This document shows, one piece after another, positions 1-12,251 of a DNA stretch of 64,000 nt (position 1 is its first letter; the number at the start of each line of letters is the position of its first letter). The DNA lies in assembly GCA_950295325.1 (NCBI GenBank), contig OX485805.1, positions 10,290,501 to 10,354,500 on the forward strand, read 5' to 3'. The notes under the pieces are model-generated. The model was not told the DNA's origin and ran no database searches. It saw only the letters and a list, made by a program, of their open reading frames with translations. The DNA is from Polytrichum commune. Its lineage: Eukaryota > Streptophyta > Polytrichopsida > Polytrichales > Polytrichaceae. The position numbers and the translations under genes are program-made.

Positions 1-234
1 GGTGTTCTTGAGCATTCTAGAATCACCACGCCATGAGCTACGCATAGCTCATGGCCTTATCCTTGTGCCTCCTAGTCTTCGTGGGTGGGAGGCGTTCCCA
101 ACGCCCGGGGCCCTCACCCACACTAGGATCACTTGGGCCCTCTCACCAACAGCGCCACAAGTCCCGGGTGTCACTCCGGGGTCCCCCTTGTGCCCATGGT
201 GTTTCGGGCACTCCTCATGGAGAGGTGCGCGACA
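1..234 (-). mobile_element. 3'-terminal part (plus-strand view) of a Y-family LTR
   Basis: This stretch matches the last 233 bases of the two Y LTRs (26,335-26,567 and 43,392-43,624) almost base for base and ends in the same GCGACA. It therefore belongs to a second Y-family insertion, either a solo LTR or the edge of a full element, most of which lies left of the window. The following bases CACCC (235-239) are the likely target-site duplication. Immediately after them the sequence of element X begins, about 15-20 bases short of its terminus, so this LTR landed inside X. Open reading frames across it are accidental LTR frames. Confidence 0.85.
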
Positions 235-3086
235 CACCCCCTTTCGAGGGAGCCTAAAAGTATCACACAAGCCCTTCGGTGAAGGTGGCCTGCATTTGCA
301 GGCGCCCAAGCCGAACCCGGATGATAGGTGTATAACGTGAGTAGTTAGATTTTTAAGGGAGATTAAATATGCGTCGCAGTACCTCCGGAGGTTAGGCCTT
401 AGTTTTTTACTAGTGTGGCTTTAAACTCCACTAACCAATTTCATATCTAGTTCTAACCTTAACCTACAACCTATTCTACGCGCAGACGCACCAGCCTTGA
501 AACCAAGGCAATCCTAATTTGTGAATTGGGATGGTTCTGATACACCCAACCGGGTGTGACTCATACCACCCTAACTCAACGAACGGAATAACGACAATTT
601 GATGGACCATTCAATTCTTCCTATTTCTTTATTTAGTTCTATTTAGTTTTCTAAGCGGGGGAACTTGGCCTAAGTCCCACCTTTCACACAAATTCCTTCT
701 TAATTACTTACTTTTGTTTGCACGTCCTAACTTACTACATTAACATATTAGGCATCACCCCTTACCTCGGGTCTCTTGCCAACAAGGGTTTACGATTTAT
801 TTGGTATGTTTTGATTGTTAAATGTATTTACACTGGATAGACCACGAAATGCAACTCAATGGGACCAGGGTGACGGGCGACCTGTAGGTTCAACCTGTTG
901 CGCAATCTTCATAAATTGGGGCCATTACTCCCAATCTATGGGGCCAACAACATAATAGTGGATTCGCGGGTCATTAACTCCACCTTTCCACCAACAACAT
1001 TCAGAGTGGTCGTGTCGGTGATTAATCCGACTTACCACACACGAAACTTGCTAATAAATGAAGCTACTACCACAAAACATACCAAGGGCCCCGAAAACAA
1101 TGGAATTGGGTACTCCCTTGGCGGTCAAGTGGTCAAGCCACTTGACCTTACGAGATAGGTGAGTGGGTTTAGAGATGCGTACCTTAGCCGTGCTCCCTCC
1201 AATCCTAAATGGAAGGCTTAAGGTTAGTTAATTTACCTCAATTTTCCTCGGTTGATTTGGGCTTGATGTAGGCCGAGCCGCTACCTCCTTCCTTGCTCCA
1301 CTTTCCGAGCGTCGACCTTGCCTCCTTCTTTGTAACTAGTTTGGTAGTAAGCGTACCTTAGTTAACAATTAAAATATAAAGTGTTATTCTGCCCTGTAAT
1401 TTAATCCTAAGCATAATATTTATACTTAGTGCACCAAATTATCTTTCCAATGATCTAAAAATCACTCTAATCGGATAAGAAATGCAAAAGTTATGAGGGT
1501 TGGAAGTGTGAGGTCGATTCAACCGACCCTTCCAACCCACCTATCTACCTTCTAACTTCAAAAATTCATAGCACATTCCTTACTACTTGGATCTAGGCTT
1601 TCCTTATACCATTGGAAAGCTATGAACAAGCTCTAACTAGAAAAAATTATGACATCAGCAGGTTAAGCTAATAGAAATTCAGCGGACTCCTTGTAACACA
1701 GCAGTCAATCAAGAAGGCTTAAACTATGTATCTCGCCTTCAACCATTCATATCTAATTCAAATCTTAGTCAAATCAAACGTTCTATATGACCCTGGAGAG
1801 ATATTAAAAAGATGTATTTGATAAAAATATGTGATTAGAAAGGTAAGCCGAAGTGAACCCAGCAGGTCCTCTGTAATGCAGCAGTCAACCAAAAGTTCTC
1901 AAACTATGTGTCCCATCTTGCACAATTCATATCTAATTCAAATCATGCTCAAATCAAATGTTCTAAGCCATTTTGGAAAGCTACACAAAAGTTCTACTTG
2001 GGAAAAATATAATTTCTTGGAATAAAAATTCCTATTGGGCTCGCAGGTCTGATCCAGCAGCCGCTACCCACAAGACCGCCCAGTTTTTCTACTCCATCTT
2101 TGAAAATCCATAACTAATTGTCATCTCAACCAAATCACAAATGGGAAACGGCTATGGATAGCTATATGAAATCTCTCTAAGAGAAAAATGATAAGTATCT
2201 TGTTCTAGCTTTTGAACTAAGCCTTCAGGGCATTGGCAGATGAGGTCTATAATGCCTCTACTCAAAACTCTACCATCCAACCTACCTCTACAAAAGAAGG
2301 AATAATTTTGTTGGTGTGTTAATAAACACACAACCTAACTAGGAGAGAGAGAGTAGAGGAGGTTCTCAAGCCTTTCTTTTAGACCATTGAGAATACATGC
2401 TAAAGGATTTTTTCCTAACTACATTGAAGCAGGGCTTCGCCCAAAAACTAGAGAAAGAGAGAGAGCTACAAGGTGGAAGGAGGGGTTTTTAAACCCTCTC
2501 ACAAAAGGGTTGGACCCCTCCTCCACCGGATCCATTTTTCAAACCCTTTCCCAAAATTTTGGCTCGGGGGTTTTCCCGGTTGAGGTTGCCATCCTCTCGC
2601 CGAGGTGGCTCCGACAAAAAACCTTTAGAAATCTTTCTAATTTTTCCGCCATCGAGTTGGCAAGGGGGCAAGTGGGCAAGTAGCCCCCTTGCTCTCTTTC
2701 TTTTTTGTCTTCAAAAGTCTTCAAGCCGATTTTATCTTCTTACCTAAACCACCTCTAATAGTCTTGTGTGCCTCACACTAACTAATAAACTAACACTTGC
2801 TTAGCTAGCATCTACTAACATTTGCTTAATAGCTAGCATCTACTAATATTTTCTTAATAGCTAGCATCTACTAATATTTGCTTAGCTAGTTGTTTTTACT
2901 AGCTAGCACATTTTTTCTACTTTGCTATCTTCTAGCACTACTTAGTTTCATTTTGACCTTCCTTCTTCTAGGCTAAATGCTAAATGAACTAATTTTCCCT
3001 AAATTCCCTATCAATTCTAACTTTTAATGCTAACATTCTAACTAAAAGTGATCCCGCAGAGTGGTGGACCACTCCAAGGGTTCACA
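235..3086 (-). mobile_element. Element X, left copy (long LTR-like element, about 2.85 kb)
   Basis: This is the reverse complement of 56,991-59,842 at high identity. Its right end (TTCACA at 3,081-3,086) is the complement of the TGTGAA that begins the other copy, and the adjoining CTATA (3,087-3,091) should be its target-site duplication, with the partner outside the window. The unoccupied site survives in the other E copy near 46,285-46,290. TG...CA ends and 5-bp duplications point to a long solo LTR or a non-autonomous LTR element. No internal coding domain, primer-binding site or polypurine tract was recognised. Small tandem repeats built on TAGCTAGCATCTACTAATAT occupy about 2,790-2,900. 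The left terminus is lost to the Y-family LTR insertion. Confidence 0.75.
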
Positions 3087-3539
3087 CTATATTGAGAACA
3101 ATCTCAAATATATTATATGTTCTAATATCCCAAATCTATGATGTGTGGACATAAGCACATATGGTAGAGCACTCTACACCAACTTCATCAACAAAAACAC
3201 TTTGGGTAGAGCACTCCAAACTAGTTTCACCCAAAAAATATATTAAATGATTTCTATTATTAGCATGGTCACTAAAATATAGACATTGCAACATACAAAG
3301 TGCATGCAATAATTGCATATTTCTTCAATGGACAATTTAGTCCCAAACTTAATAAAAAAATGAACTTCACATTTGTATTGAAATATAGTAAATGGATATT
3401 CATCCAACCCCAAACAATATAGCATTCGCAAGTTCTATCCAAACTTTGCCCCAAGTTTGAGGAGCACACATATGAGTAATATATATTCGTCGAATTACAG
3501 TTTACACTATAATCATGCTAACACAATCCTACCAACTTC

Positions 3540-6500
3540 TCATTCAACGTGGGTTGCTTCTTCTGCGATCCGAGCAAGGTTATCTTTTGCAAAAGTTATG
3601 TACTTTTGAGGGATGGACACCGATCCACTATGATTTTTCCGTGGTTTCCATGCTATGAATATGGAATCTGTATCTACCCAAGAAGGACCGTGCTCAGAAT
3701 CCACCTTCCACCGAAAGTGTTGGTTTGTATCCCAGCCTGTATAATGCCGAACAACATCTTCATTCCGTGCTGTCGGTTGGTAGTACTCTACTTGTATTTG
3801 TCGAAAATGAGGGCTGGAAGTTACAAAATTTGGTTTGGACAAAGCTTTTGCCACCCACACTGGCTTTGCATATGTCTCATCTCCAGGGCGCAAAATGAGC
3901 ATATAACCTTCATGACAATCCACTGCAATGCGGAAAGATGGTGGCGGACGACTACTAAAAGGCCCCACGTAATGGTCGTCCACATCAAACTCCTCTCGAA
4001 CCTCTCCATTTCCCAAAAGACTAGCCTCCGAAGGTTGTACATTGACACGTGTTTTTGGCCAAAATCCATGCCTTAAAGTAAGGGGTGTATCTTGATGAAG
4101 GTTTGCCAAAGCGCCACGTACACGTGTCCAATATTGTATCCAACTTCCGTAACGAAGCCAACACGATCCACCAACATCCGCTACCCTCAAACTCTCCCAA
4201 TATTGTATGAAGCCTGATATGCCTTTACCAATATCCTCCAAATTCTTCATGGGTATTGGTTTGCAAGGCTTAGGCTCTTCGTTTGGCAACATCGTCATTC
4301 CCTCCCCATCAACACGCCATACAAGGAGTCCCTCCGGCGGGCTCCAGTCTTGTGACGTGCACAACAACTTGTATTGCATGGTGGGGATACCATCGTCACG
4401 CACGTAGAACCGAAATTGTTGTGCCTTCGTATGTCCGATCAATCGGTGAGCTCCGCTTCGAATATACGGTTCTATAAATGCCTTGAAGTCTGGAACCTCC
4501 TCGATCATATGGGGGATGACGGGAATGTTCTCCAAATTCATGTACGACTTCATCAACAATGGAATTGTTGGAAAATCCTCCTCGCGCAACTTCATGCTCC
4601 ACCGCCCAAAAGATGCATCAATATCATCGTGCGTGTGGCCTACCAATAGAAAGGATACAAAAACCTCTTTGAAAATGCCTTTCGCAACCAACAACGACCA
4701 ATATGCAAAAACATATCTACTTTTATTGTCCTTCGCACAATTGTCCAATTGGACACGCAGAGTTGCGGGCAAATTCTTGGCAATCACATCTTCACTTGGT
4801 GGCTCCGGCAACGAGTGCACGCATACATCTCTTCCATCCAAGACCGCTTCATATAGAGGTGTTGATCCCGAGTTTTCAAATAACAATCTTGATGAATAGG
4901 ACGGCGGTTTCTCCAAATCACGTAAAAGCTTTGCAAATGACCTTATCGTGTGGTTTGAATCCGCCGGATACAAATCAAGAGCATAATGAGCATACTTGAC
5001 ATCACCATGTCCATGTGCAATCATTCCTGCAATACCAACCCAATGGTTTAATATTCAACTATAACACCAAAAAATTTACATGGTGTACATCTATGGCCCC
5101 AAGTACAAACCTAAAAGCACAAAATTGTGTTTAGGTAATGCAATGCAATTGTTTTCAAAATCACCTGTAATCTATACATGAAGCTTAAAAAGGCCGTCCG
5201 TGGCTTTTATTCGATTTGCAAAGCATGGTGAGGTTATTTTGGCATGGTCCATTTTGTCATGGATAATTGTAAGGACCTCCAAAGGCCTAGAGATGGACAA
5301 AGCTCTATTTGAGTCGTAATCATTACGGTGTGCCTCTTGCATGTTCACATGCTTGAAATAGTTCATTTGATGTGCGGCATAGGACTCTGTCCCCATCGTG
5401 TGTGCATCTCGAAGGCGTTTCAACTTCTCGCATTTGGAACAATGGGTAAATTTGTCGCCTCGTCTTTTTGTGATGTATTCGCTACAGTTCGATTTTTTGA
5501 TTGCACTCAGTTTCGACAACGAAATAGGGTCCAGCCCGGCCTTCTCGCCAACTGCGTTTACGTCCAACAATAGTCTTTTTATTTCGTGCCTGTAGGAAGA
5601 ACCTTCTCCACAACCTTTTCACCGGTTGCGAGTGTGCGTGTTTTGTGCGGCATTGCATCGGCAAGGGGGACAATGATGGTTGTCAGAGTGGTTGTTGCTT
5701 GTCTCGTTGCTTCCCTTGGTTTCTTTAAGCCCGTGTTCCCATGGTGACAGGAACGGCGGCCTTCCTTGGCATACGCGGCTTGTCTATAAAATTCCGCTTT
5801 CGACACACCGTGAATGGTGTACCATGCCGTACAACACACGTCTATGCTCTCAAGGGTGATGACCTTGCGACCCGCTCCGTTCACATGTATCGCCCTATAG
5901 ACATCAAGTTTTTTGGTGGATCTTAGACGGAAATCTCCAAGCCACATTTCCTCACGGATGGCCTTCAATTTATCCCTTGGGAACAATTGGCAACAACGAT
6001 GTAGACAACAATCCTTTGTGGCAACTTCTCTAATAGACTCCTCACAGAGCAACCTTTGATGTTTACACTCATTTGCAGACGGAGTAGGGCGTGCCAATGT
6101 TTCGTACTTCTGTAGGCCTTTGCGTGGCCAAATGTTTGCTTGGAGCTCCTATTGGATTTGGATGTGTCGTCACTCATGGTCATTGAAGCTAACCCCCTCA
6201 ATTGTCACATTCCTCAACGGCCACCTTCGCAACGAGAACCTATGAGTTGGATTCACTTCGGAATGTACGAGTGATTCCAATATAACAACTCCAACGTCCT
6301 CGGTGCCAAGGGGGTTTTCATCAATGCAATCTTGTGGATGTATGTTACGACAAATACCCTCCGCCACAGCAACTCCATTGTCATTAACAAGTACCACATC
6401 CAAATTCACCCATGAAGCTCGTGAAAGCCCCGCACATTCCACAATGGGGCAAAAAGGGGCAGATGGCGAAGGACTCCCCAAATGACCTTCATCTGCACTG

Positions 6501-6631
6501 TCATCAAAACTATCCTCCCCGACAATGTCTAGCTCAACCCCATACGAAGAATGGGTGTTGCCCATGTCTTCAGAGAAGGAATCCCCTCTTCCACCAACTC
6601 CCTCCATTGCGCCTACACATATGCACATCAA
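3540..6631 (-). pseudogene. Gene A, copy 1: decayed DUF7869-like protein gene
   Basis: This is the counterpart of the intact gene A of E copy 2. The reading frame begins near 6,610-6,631. Premature stops lie near 6,168 (TGA), 6,150 (TAG) and 5,579 (TAA, where copy 2 has a Trp codon), with a single-base deletion near 5,570 and a TAG near 5,172. An intron follows at about 5,025-5,165, and the last exon (5,024-3,540, 494 codons) is still open. That exon contains the motifs QLDNCAKDNKSRYVF and VGHTHDDIDASFGRW, which recall the DUF7869 family (family assigned from memory). The cysteine pairs CCLH and CSKCEKL are also kept. The open last exon with broken upstream exons suggests fairly recent loss of function. 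Confidence 0.8.
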
Positions 6632-6804
6632 ACCTCAACACACTTGGACACAATGTAAGGGTCCAAAAGAATCAAATATCGAAAAATGCAAGACATCATG
6701 ATCAATAGGAACACCGAGGATGAAGACATTTGAAACACAACTATAATGTGAACTCCCAATACTGTGCGCAAGACCAAAAAAAATTCCACAAAATATTTTG
6801 GTAG

Positions 6805-7495
6805 GGGGTTTGGGTCGACCGACCTAAACCCTGTGCCACCATGGATTGAGGGTCATCCACAGCTTGCCCATGGAATGGGGTCGGGTTTCGGTCAACCGAC
6901 TCAAACCTTGCACAATGATGGGTTCAGGGCCATTCAGAATTCGATCACGGTGTGGGAAAAAGTTTGGGTCGACCGACCCAAACCTTCTCATGGTCAACCT
7001 ATAGCCGTAACACACAGGGTTAGGGGTTTGGGTCGACCGACCCAAACCTTCACAGGGTAAATCTACCCACACCAGGTAGGGGTTTGGGTCGGTCGACCCA
7101 AACCTGATAAGGGTCAGACTGGCACCCTAACACACTGGGGTAAGGGGTTTGGGTCGGTCGATCCAAACCTGCTAAGGGTCAGACTGACACCCTAACACAC
7201 TGGGGTAGGGGTTTGGGTCAGTCGACCCAAACCTGATAAGGGTCAGACAGGCACCCTAACACACTGGGGTAGGGGTTTGGTTCGGTCGACCCAAACCTGA
7301 TAAGGGTCAGACAGGCACCCTAACACACTGGGGTAGGGGTTTGGGTCGACCGACCCAAACCTGATAAGAGTCAGACTGAAACCCTAAACACTAGTGGACA
7401 GGTTTGGATCGGTCGACCCAAACCTCATCAGGGTCAGACAAAAACCCTAAACAGTAGTGGAGGGGTTTGGGTCGACCGACCCAAACCTCATAAGG
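6805..7495. repeat. Palindrome array upstream of gene A, copy 1
   Basis: About eleven copies of a 22-bp palindrome (arms GTTTGGGTCG and CGACCCAAAC, two variable central bases) occur at roughly 62-66 bp spacing. Central dinucleotides include AC and GT. The spacers are themselves near-identical (CTGATAAGGGTCAGAC, then CACCCTAACACACTGGGG), so this is a tandem repeat of about 64 bp carrying the palindrome, not a CRISPR-like array. It lies just upstream of the gene A reading frame and mirrors the array at 23,874-24,552. Confidence 0.9.
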
Positions 7496-10380
7496 GTCAA
7501 ACTCAAAACCCGCCAACACTAGTGGAAAGGTGAAGGGCGCCCAAATACACCACAAAATCCGGCGTATAATGCGGAGGACATTGCGAGGTGTGTTGACTTT
7601 GAGCTCATTGCAAAGTTCACGGTGGGCTTGCATGCTGTGGATAGGTGCTCATAAACTTGCATGCTGTGGAAAAAGTGCTCATGAACGGCAGCAAGCACAA
7701 ACCTTTAAGTACAACTCCGACTAAGAGTTCTCCCTACGAATTCAGCAGCGTGAGAAGAGAAAAAAAGGACCGACTTTTGGGGGGTACGCCCCTTTATACT
7801 ATCCACCTCCGCTTCCCAGAATTAGTCATTGGATGCATTTCCCGCCTTCTACTCTTGCAGAGATTATTTCAAACCTCTTGACATAATTCCCCGTTTTCTG
7901 TTTATTGTAGAAAATGCGCATCTATCAATGCCCCTCTCATACCCCAGCCGTCATATGACTTAGTCTATGATATTTAATCTGTTTTTTTTTGTTTTGTGTG
8001 GATATGACATACGCCATTGGGAGGAAGGGTGGCGGCCACATTAATTTTTTCAAGTATCATGACGGTATATTTTAACCAATATGTGGACTCGAACACAACT
8101 CCATTCAATGCTTTCAAGTGTAAACCTATTTAGGTGGGGTTTGGGCCATTTGGAGGCTGCAATTATGAGAGAGTTTCCGTGGCTTGAGGCCATTGTCATG
8201 ATGAATAGAATTATTTATTTGTCTCCCCTAAACCCTAAACCCTAGAACCTTGCTCTATTATCTCGCATGCAAGTGTGGCAATGACGAACATATGTGGACG
8301 TTGTTAAGGGGATACTAACTACCAATGTCCCTTTTTAGTTCAATCTTTTAATGTTACTTGAATCCATCCTCAAGTTCACTTCAAGTTTACTAATGTGTGA
8401 GAGCAAAACATCCAAAATTGGACCCTAAACCCTTATAACATCCACAACATGAAATACGTATTGACTAAATACAAAACCAATTAGGATATCATGTTTAAAC
8501 GTCCCATATAACATATTAACATGATCAAGATTGTATTTACTATGACCTTCCGATTAGACTCTTCTTCATATTATGCAAACAATATCTGTTATATCTTCCT
8601 CCATTATCTAATACACGTGGAGGGAACAATGAATAACAACATGATTGCTTGAATGGCTTCATTTCATGTTGTGCTTCTCCGATTTACTCTTATATCACAA
8701 TCTATATATTAAATATATCGTGAACCATGGTTTATTGGCGACTCTGCGATTCATCAAAGTCACGATCTCAGGGATGTACTTAAAACTTGAGCATGTTAGT
8801 ATTTTCAAATAAGGATCATGCATTTCAAAACCCTTACAAAATGCAGTTGGGGAAGGTATTCATTTAATAGGCTCCACACTCAAGTATTCTAAATTGTTCC
8901 ACATGTTGGGGGGTGTGGGACCCCTTATTTATTCATTCAATATCGTGTGAGTTGTTGGCATCATTGGTAAAGTCTAGATGTCAATGATTACATCGTTAAA
9001 TATCACGCAATTGTATGGTTTTCCTAACATGGTCAAACAAAAGAGAAACCAATGCCTTCAATGTGTTTGGAAAATTTAGGGTATGGTGTCATGTAAGTAG
9101 GGGTTAAGTATTAGTTTAGCATAAAGTTTTGTTGTAAGAATGCATTGGCTATATAAATGGTTAGTTTTGTAGAATAACACATTTTATGTAGCACCTTAGT
9201 GTACTCTAGAGTTCAAGTTACATACTATTTAAGGGCTTTATGTTGGATGAACGAGAGGTGCACTTGTGCACTTCATAATTATGTCTTGCTATAACTTTTT
9301 ACCGACATTATCGTTTTTTACCAACTAAGTTAGATCATAATCTTTCGTGTGCATACTACCTACTTATGTTATTTGGATGAAAAAAATACTTTCTATTAAA
9401 TGTTACAGAAATGTGTAGCTCCAAATGGTAACCCACACTAATTACAGAAAATAGTCTAGTGGATTAGGAAATGATCACAAGCACAAGGGATTGAAATCTT
9501 GAGAAACTTGTACAAAAGCTTTGGTGGGGTGCGAGGTGGGGGTGGGGGCCATTTTATACATCATAGTAGAGTTATACATGAAGTCTTGGATCAAACTTAG
9601 GTTTGAGAATATAACCATAAAGTCATCCAATTATTTCAAGGGCTTACAACCATATTTATTGTAGGACCACAACAACATAGTCTAATGTTTGGGTCGTCCT
9701 ACCTAAACCATCACAAATTAACGAATAAAGTGATTAATACAAATGCAGCCTAAAAAATAAAGAACTTAGCCTATAAAATTTTGAAAGTGTAGGACAAAGA
9801 GCCTATGCACAATTTAAGAACATAGGATATCAACCTATGTGATAAAAAACATGTAGGAAATTTTATATACAATTTTTTTAAAAGAGAGGATTTTGGCCAT
9901 TCATCCTTCTTCAAATTGGGAAATTAGTTGGCCTAAGTACATATCTTTAGGCTATATCTTAGGAAGAGTAGAGGTTGAATCAGAAGATGGTGAGGACTTT
10001 CACCCTTGAACTCATTTGAATTTTAGCAACCTTTCATAACTTATAATCAACGCTTTAAAAAACAAATGGTTAATCCTTGGCCTTCAAACGTGGTGAAAGG
10101 CTTAGCTAGGTTCAATTCCTGCCAAGGATACAACTTAGTACTCAAATTTTGAATTTAAAACCTACAACATTAAAAGATATGAAGGATTTTAACCTACTAA
10201 AAATTAGTTTTGAAGGCAATTGGCGGGTAACTTAAAGGCTCAAAAGGTTTTCAACTTACAAAAATTTGATATTGTAGTATGCGACCTATGCCATGAGGGA
10301 AATAGCCTATGCCTTTTTAAAGAGGTAGGCCCGCTAAGGGTTTAGAGTCGGGCTTTAGAATTTAAGATTTAGGGTTCCCT
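7496..10380. other. Noncoding central block of E copy 1
   Basis: No gene is supported here. The block is AT-rich and collinear with 20,600-23,850 in inverted orientation. The complement of the TATA-like motif of copy 2 lies near 7,790. Two to three CCCTAAA units at about 8,226-8,250 form a telomere-like or telo-box motif. A degenerate palindrome arm pair lies near 9,690. Relative to copy 2 it lacks one unit of a roughly 450-bp duplication (see 22,243-22,920). Confidence 0.7.
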
Positions 10381-11290
10381 ATATCCCTATTCCCGTGGGT
10401 GCCCTAATCCTGTGGGCACCCTATTCATGCGGTTGGGGGCCAATTCCCGAGGCAAACAAAACCCCAACCGTCACAAATTTTCGTTCTTTCTCTCTTTCTC
10501 TCCGCGCCAAGCATACGCTCCGCGCCTCGCTTGGAAGCACCGCTTTCACGAAGCGGCGTGGCGATTCAGGCTGGGTGTAGCTTTTAGATAGCTTTCTGCC
10601 GCATTTTGTTTGTTTTTCCTTCTTCTATTTCTCTCTGTTCTCTTGCGAGAACAATAGAATAGCACTTCTGCAACCTTGGAAGTTAGGAAGAGTTTAGAAA
10701 AAACCAGAAACACACGGAGGAAGGTTTTAGGGCGTGAGGGTGAAGGAAGTTAGTAGAAGACTGTTCAAGAGTGTTGGAAAGTGTTGGAAGAGTGTCCAGG
10801 AGTTCTTGTGAGATTCAGGAGTGTTTGTGAGGTGCAGGTTATGTGAGTTTGTATTGTTTTAGGTTTGTTTGATAGATTCAGCAGTTTTTGTGAGATTCAG
10901 GAGTGGTTATGACTTTGAGGTTTTGGGAGTTTGTGTTGTTTAAGGAGTGCTTGAGAGATTTCGAATTCGTTTCAGAGGTATAGTAGTTGTGTGTGAGATT
11001 CAGGAGTTGGTTGAGAGGATCAGGAGTTGGTTCAAAGATTCAGGAGTTAGTTGAGAGATTCAAGAGTTGTTTGAGAGAATTTATAATTGTTTGGAAGCCA
11101 CAGAACCAGATCTACTCCAAAGTGTCTGCAACACATCTTTGAAAGATATTGTGTTTTCTTATATCCACAATGTGAGATGGTTAATTCATGGTTTGTAGCA
11201 TACACAACGCATAAGCATTGTATATGCTTCATGCCAAGTTAAAAATTAAAATTAAAATAATACTATTTGGGGAGACGACCCAAACACAAC
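10381..11290. other. GC-rich patch and minisatellite leader, E copy 1
   Basis: A GC-rich patch at 10,480-10,570, with inverted-repeat-like GCGC-rich words, is followed by a minisatellite at about 10,790-11,090 built on AGATTCAGGAGTT-type units of roughly 20 bp. The inverted counterpart is at 19,850-20,560. Its place between divergent genes A and B and its sharp change in composition suggest a promoter or transcribed leader. Short open frames here are present in both copies but show no domain. Confidence 0.5.
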
Positions 11291-11420
11291 CTCTTGTTTG
11301 GGTCGGTCGACCTAAACATGTCCTCATTTTGGGACCCTGACCCCTAAAGAAAGCCACATGTTTGTGAACCTAAACCCAACACAAAGCCTCATGTTTGGGT
11401 CGCCCGACCCAAACACGACG
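11291..11420. repeat. Two palindrome copies near the E copy 2 insertion point
   Basis: Palindromes with arms GTTTGGGTCG and CGACCCAAAC occur at about 11,297 and 11,394, the second with CC at the centre. They match the group at 19,370-19,640 in the inverted copy and form part of the gene B leader in the original E copy 1. Confidence 0.8.
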
Positions 11421-11536
11421 TCTGAACAAAAAAAACATCAAAGAATCCTTCAGATGCCCATAATTGAAATTGATGAAATCATGTACATACACATATATTA
11501 TACCAATACAAACAAACTCTCTGACGAGGAAACATC

Positions 11537-11540
11537 ATAT
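11537..11540. repeat. Left target-site duplication of E copy 2 (ATAT)
   Basis: ATAT directly precedes the left terminal inverted repeat, and ATAT directly follows the right one at 46,368-46,371. Removing E copy 2 and one ATAT gives CATC-ATAT-GTCT, which differs by one base from the uninterrupted site CATC-ATAG-GTCT read on the - strand at about 19,240-19,255. Confidence 0.75.
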
Positions 11541-11568
11541 AACACTATATTCGTTAAATTGAGACTTT
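11541..11568 (+). repeat. Left terminal inverted repeat of E copy 2
   Basis: 28 bp beginning AACACTATATTCGT and ending GAGACTTT, a perfect reverse complement of 46,340-46,367. Similarity stops abruptly at position 28, which fits a short-TIR DNA transposon. Confidence 0.88.
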
Positions 11569-11719
11569 TTGGGCATTTTGAGACATTCATAGAAATAAGA
11601 ACAAGGATAAATGGAACACATATTGGTGAAAGTTGTAAGATGCGAACACTTTGAAGCGGGTGTTTAGACGAAGAACCCCATTAATAACTCATATTTGTGA
11701 TGGTTTAGGGTGGGCAATC

Positions 11720-12105
11720 GAAACCTTAGACCAAATTGAAGGGGACATCTTAAAACATTCATATTAATGCACACAAAATATGAGAGCTTGTATGAATATG
11801 GTTTAGGTAGGGCAATCCAAACCATAGATCTTATTGAAGGGAAAATCTTAAAACATTCATATTAATGCACACAAAATATGAGAGCTTGTATGAATATGGT
11901 TTAGGTAGGGCAATCCAAACCATAGATCTTATTGAAGGGAAAATCTTAAAACATTCATATTAATGCACACAAAATATGAGAGCTTGTATGAATATGGTTT
12001 AGGTAGGGCACTCCAAACCATAGATCTTATTGAAGGGGAAATTTTAAAACATTCATATTAATGCACACAATAAGGCACTCCAAACCTTAGACCATATGGA
12101 AGGGG
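11720..12105. repeat. 98-bp subterminal tandem repeat
   Basis: Three full units with an exact 98-bp spacing (ATTCATATTAATGC recurs at 11,757, 11,855, 11,953 and 12,051), plus diverged partial units on both sides. Each unit contains GGTTTAGGTAGGGCA followed by ATCCAAACC, a degenerate dyad that recalls the E palindrome. Subterminal repeats of this kind are typical binding sites for transposition proteins in large plant DNA transposons. Confidence 0.85.
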
Positions 12106-12251
12106 AAATCATGTCTAACTTATATTATTGCAAAAAAAAACATACAAAGTGTGGCATGTAAAATGCATATCATGCTAACACCACACATCCATTGGATAGT
12201 GCGACCCAAAATGTTCTTGCCTATGGCCCAAAACCCTACGCCTACTATGGC

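Larger units (their letters stand above)
3087..11540 (-). mobile_element. Element E copy 1, left segment
   Basis: This segment is collinear, in inverted orientation, with E copy 2 (19,247-25,594 plus 43,630-46,290). It holds the 3' flank of gene A (3,087-3,539), a decayed gene A, the palindrome array and the noncoding central block. It breaks at 11,540 exactly where the terminal inverted repeat of copy 2 begins, and its continuation resumes at 46,368. The left terminus of copy 1 lies beyond element X, outside the window. Stops and indels in gene A show it is older or more decayed than copy 2. Confidence 0.85.

Noticed and set aside
6805-7495. Regularly spaced palindromic repeats resembling a CRISPR array
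   Set aside because: The spacers are nearly identical to each other, the same motif is scattered in introns and leaders, and the context is a plant transposon.
8220-8255. Telomere or telomeric repeat array
   Set aside because: Only two to three CCCTAAA units; equally explained as a telo-box or chance in AT-rich sequence.
11541-11568. Standard CACTA-superfamily transposon
   Set aside because: CACTA/TAGTG occurs two bases inside the repeat, but the bases next to it do not form a 3-bp duplication, a 4-bp one fits better, and no TNPD-type transposase was recognised. Left unassigned.
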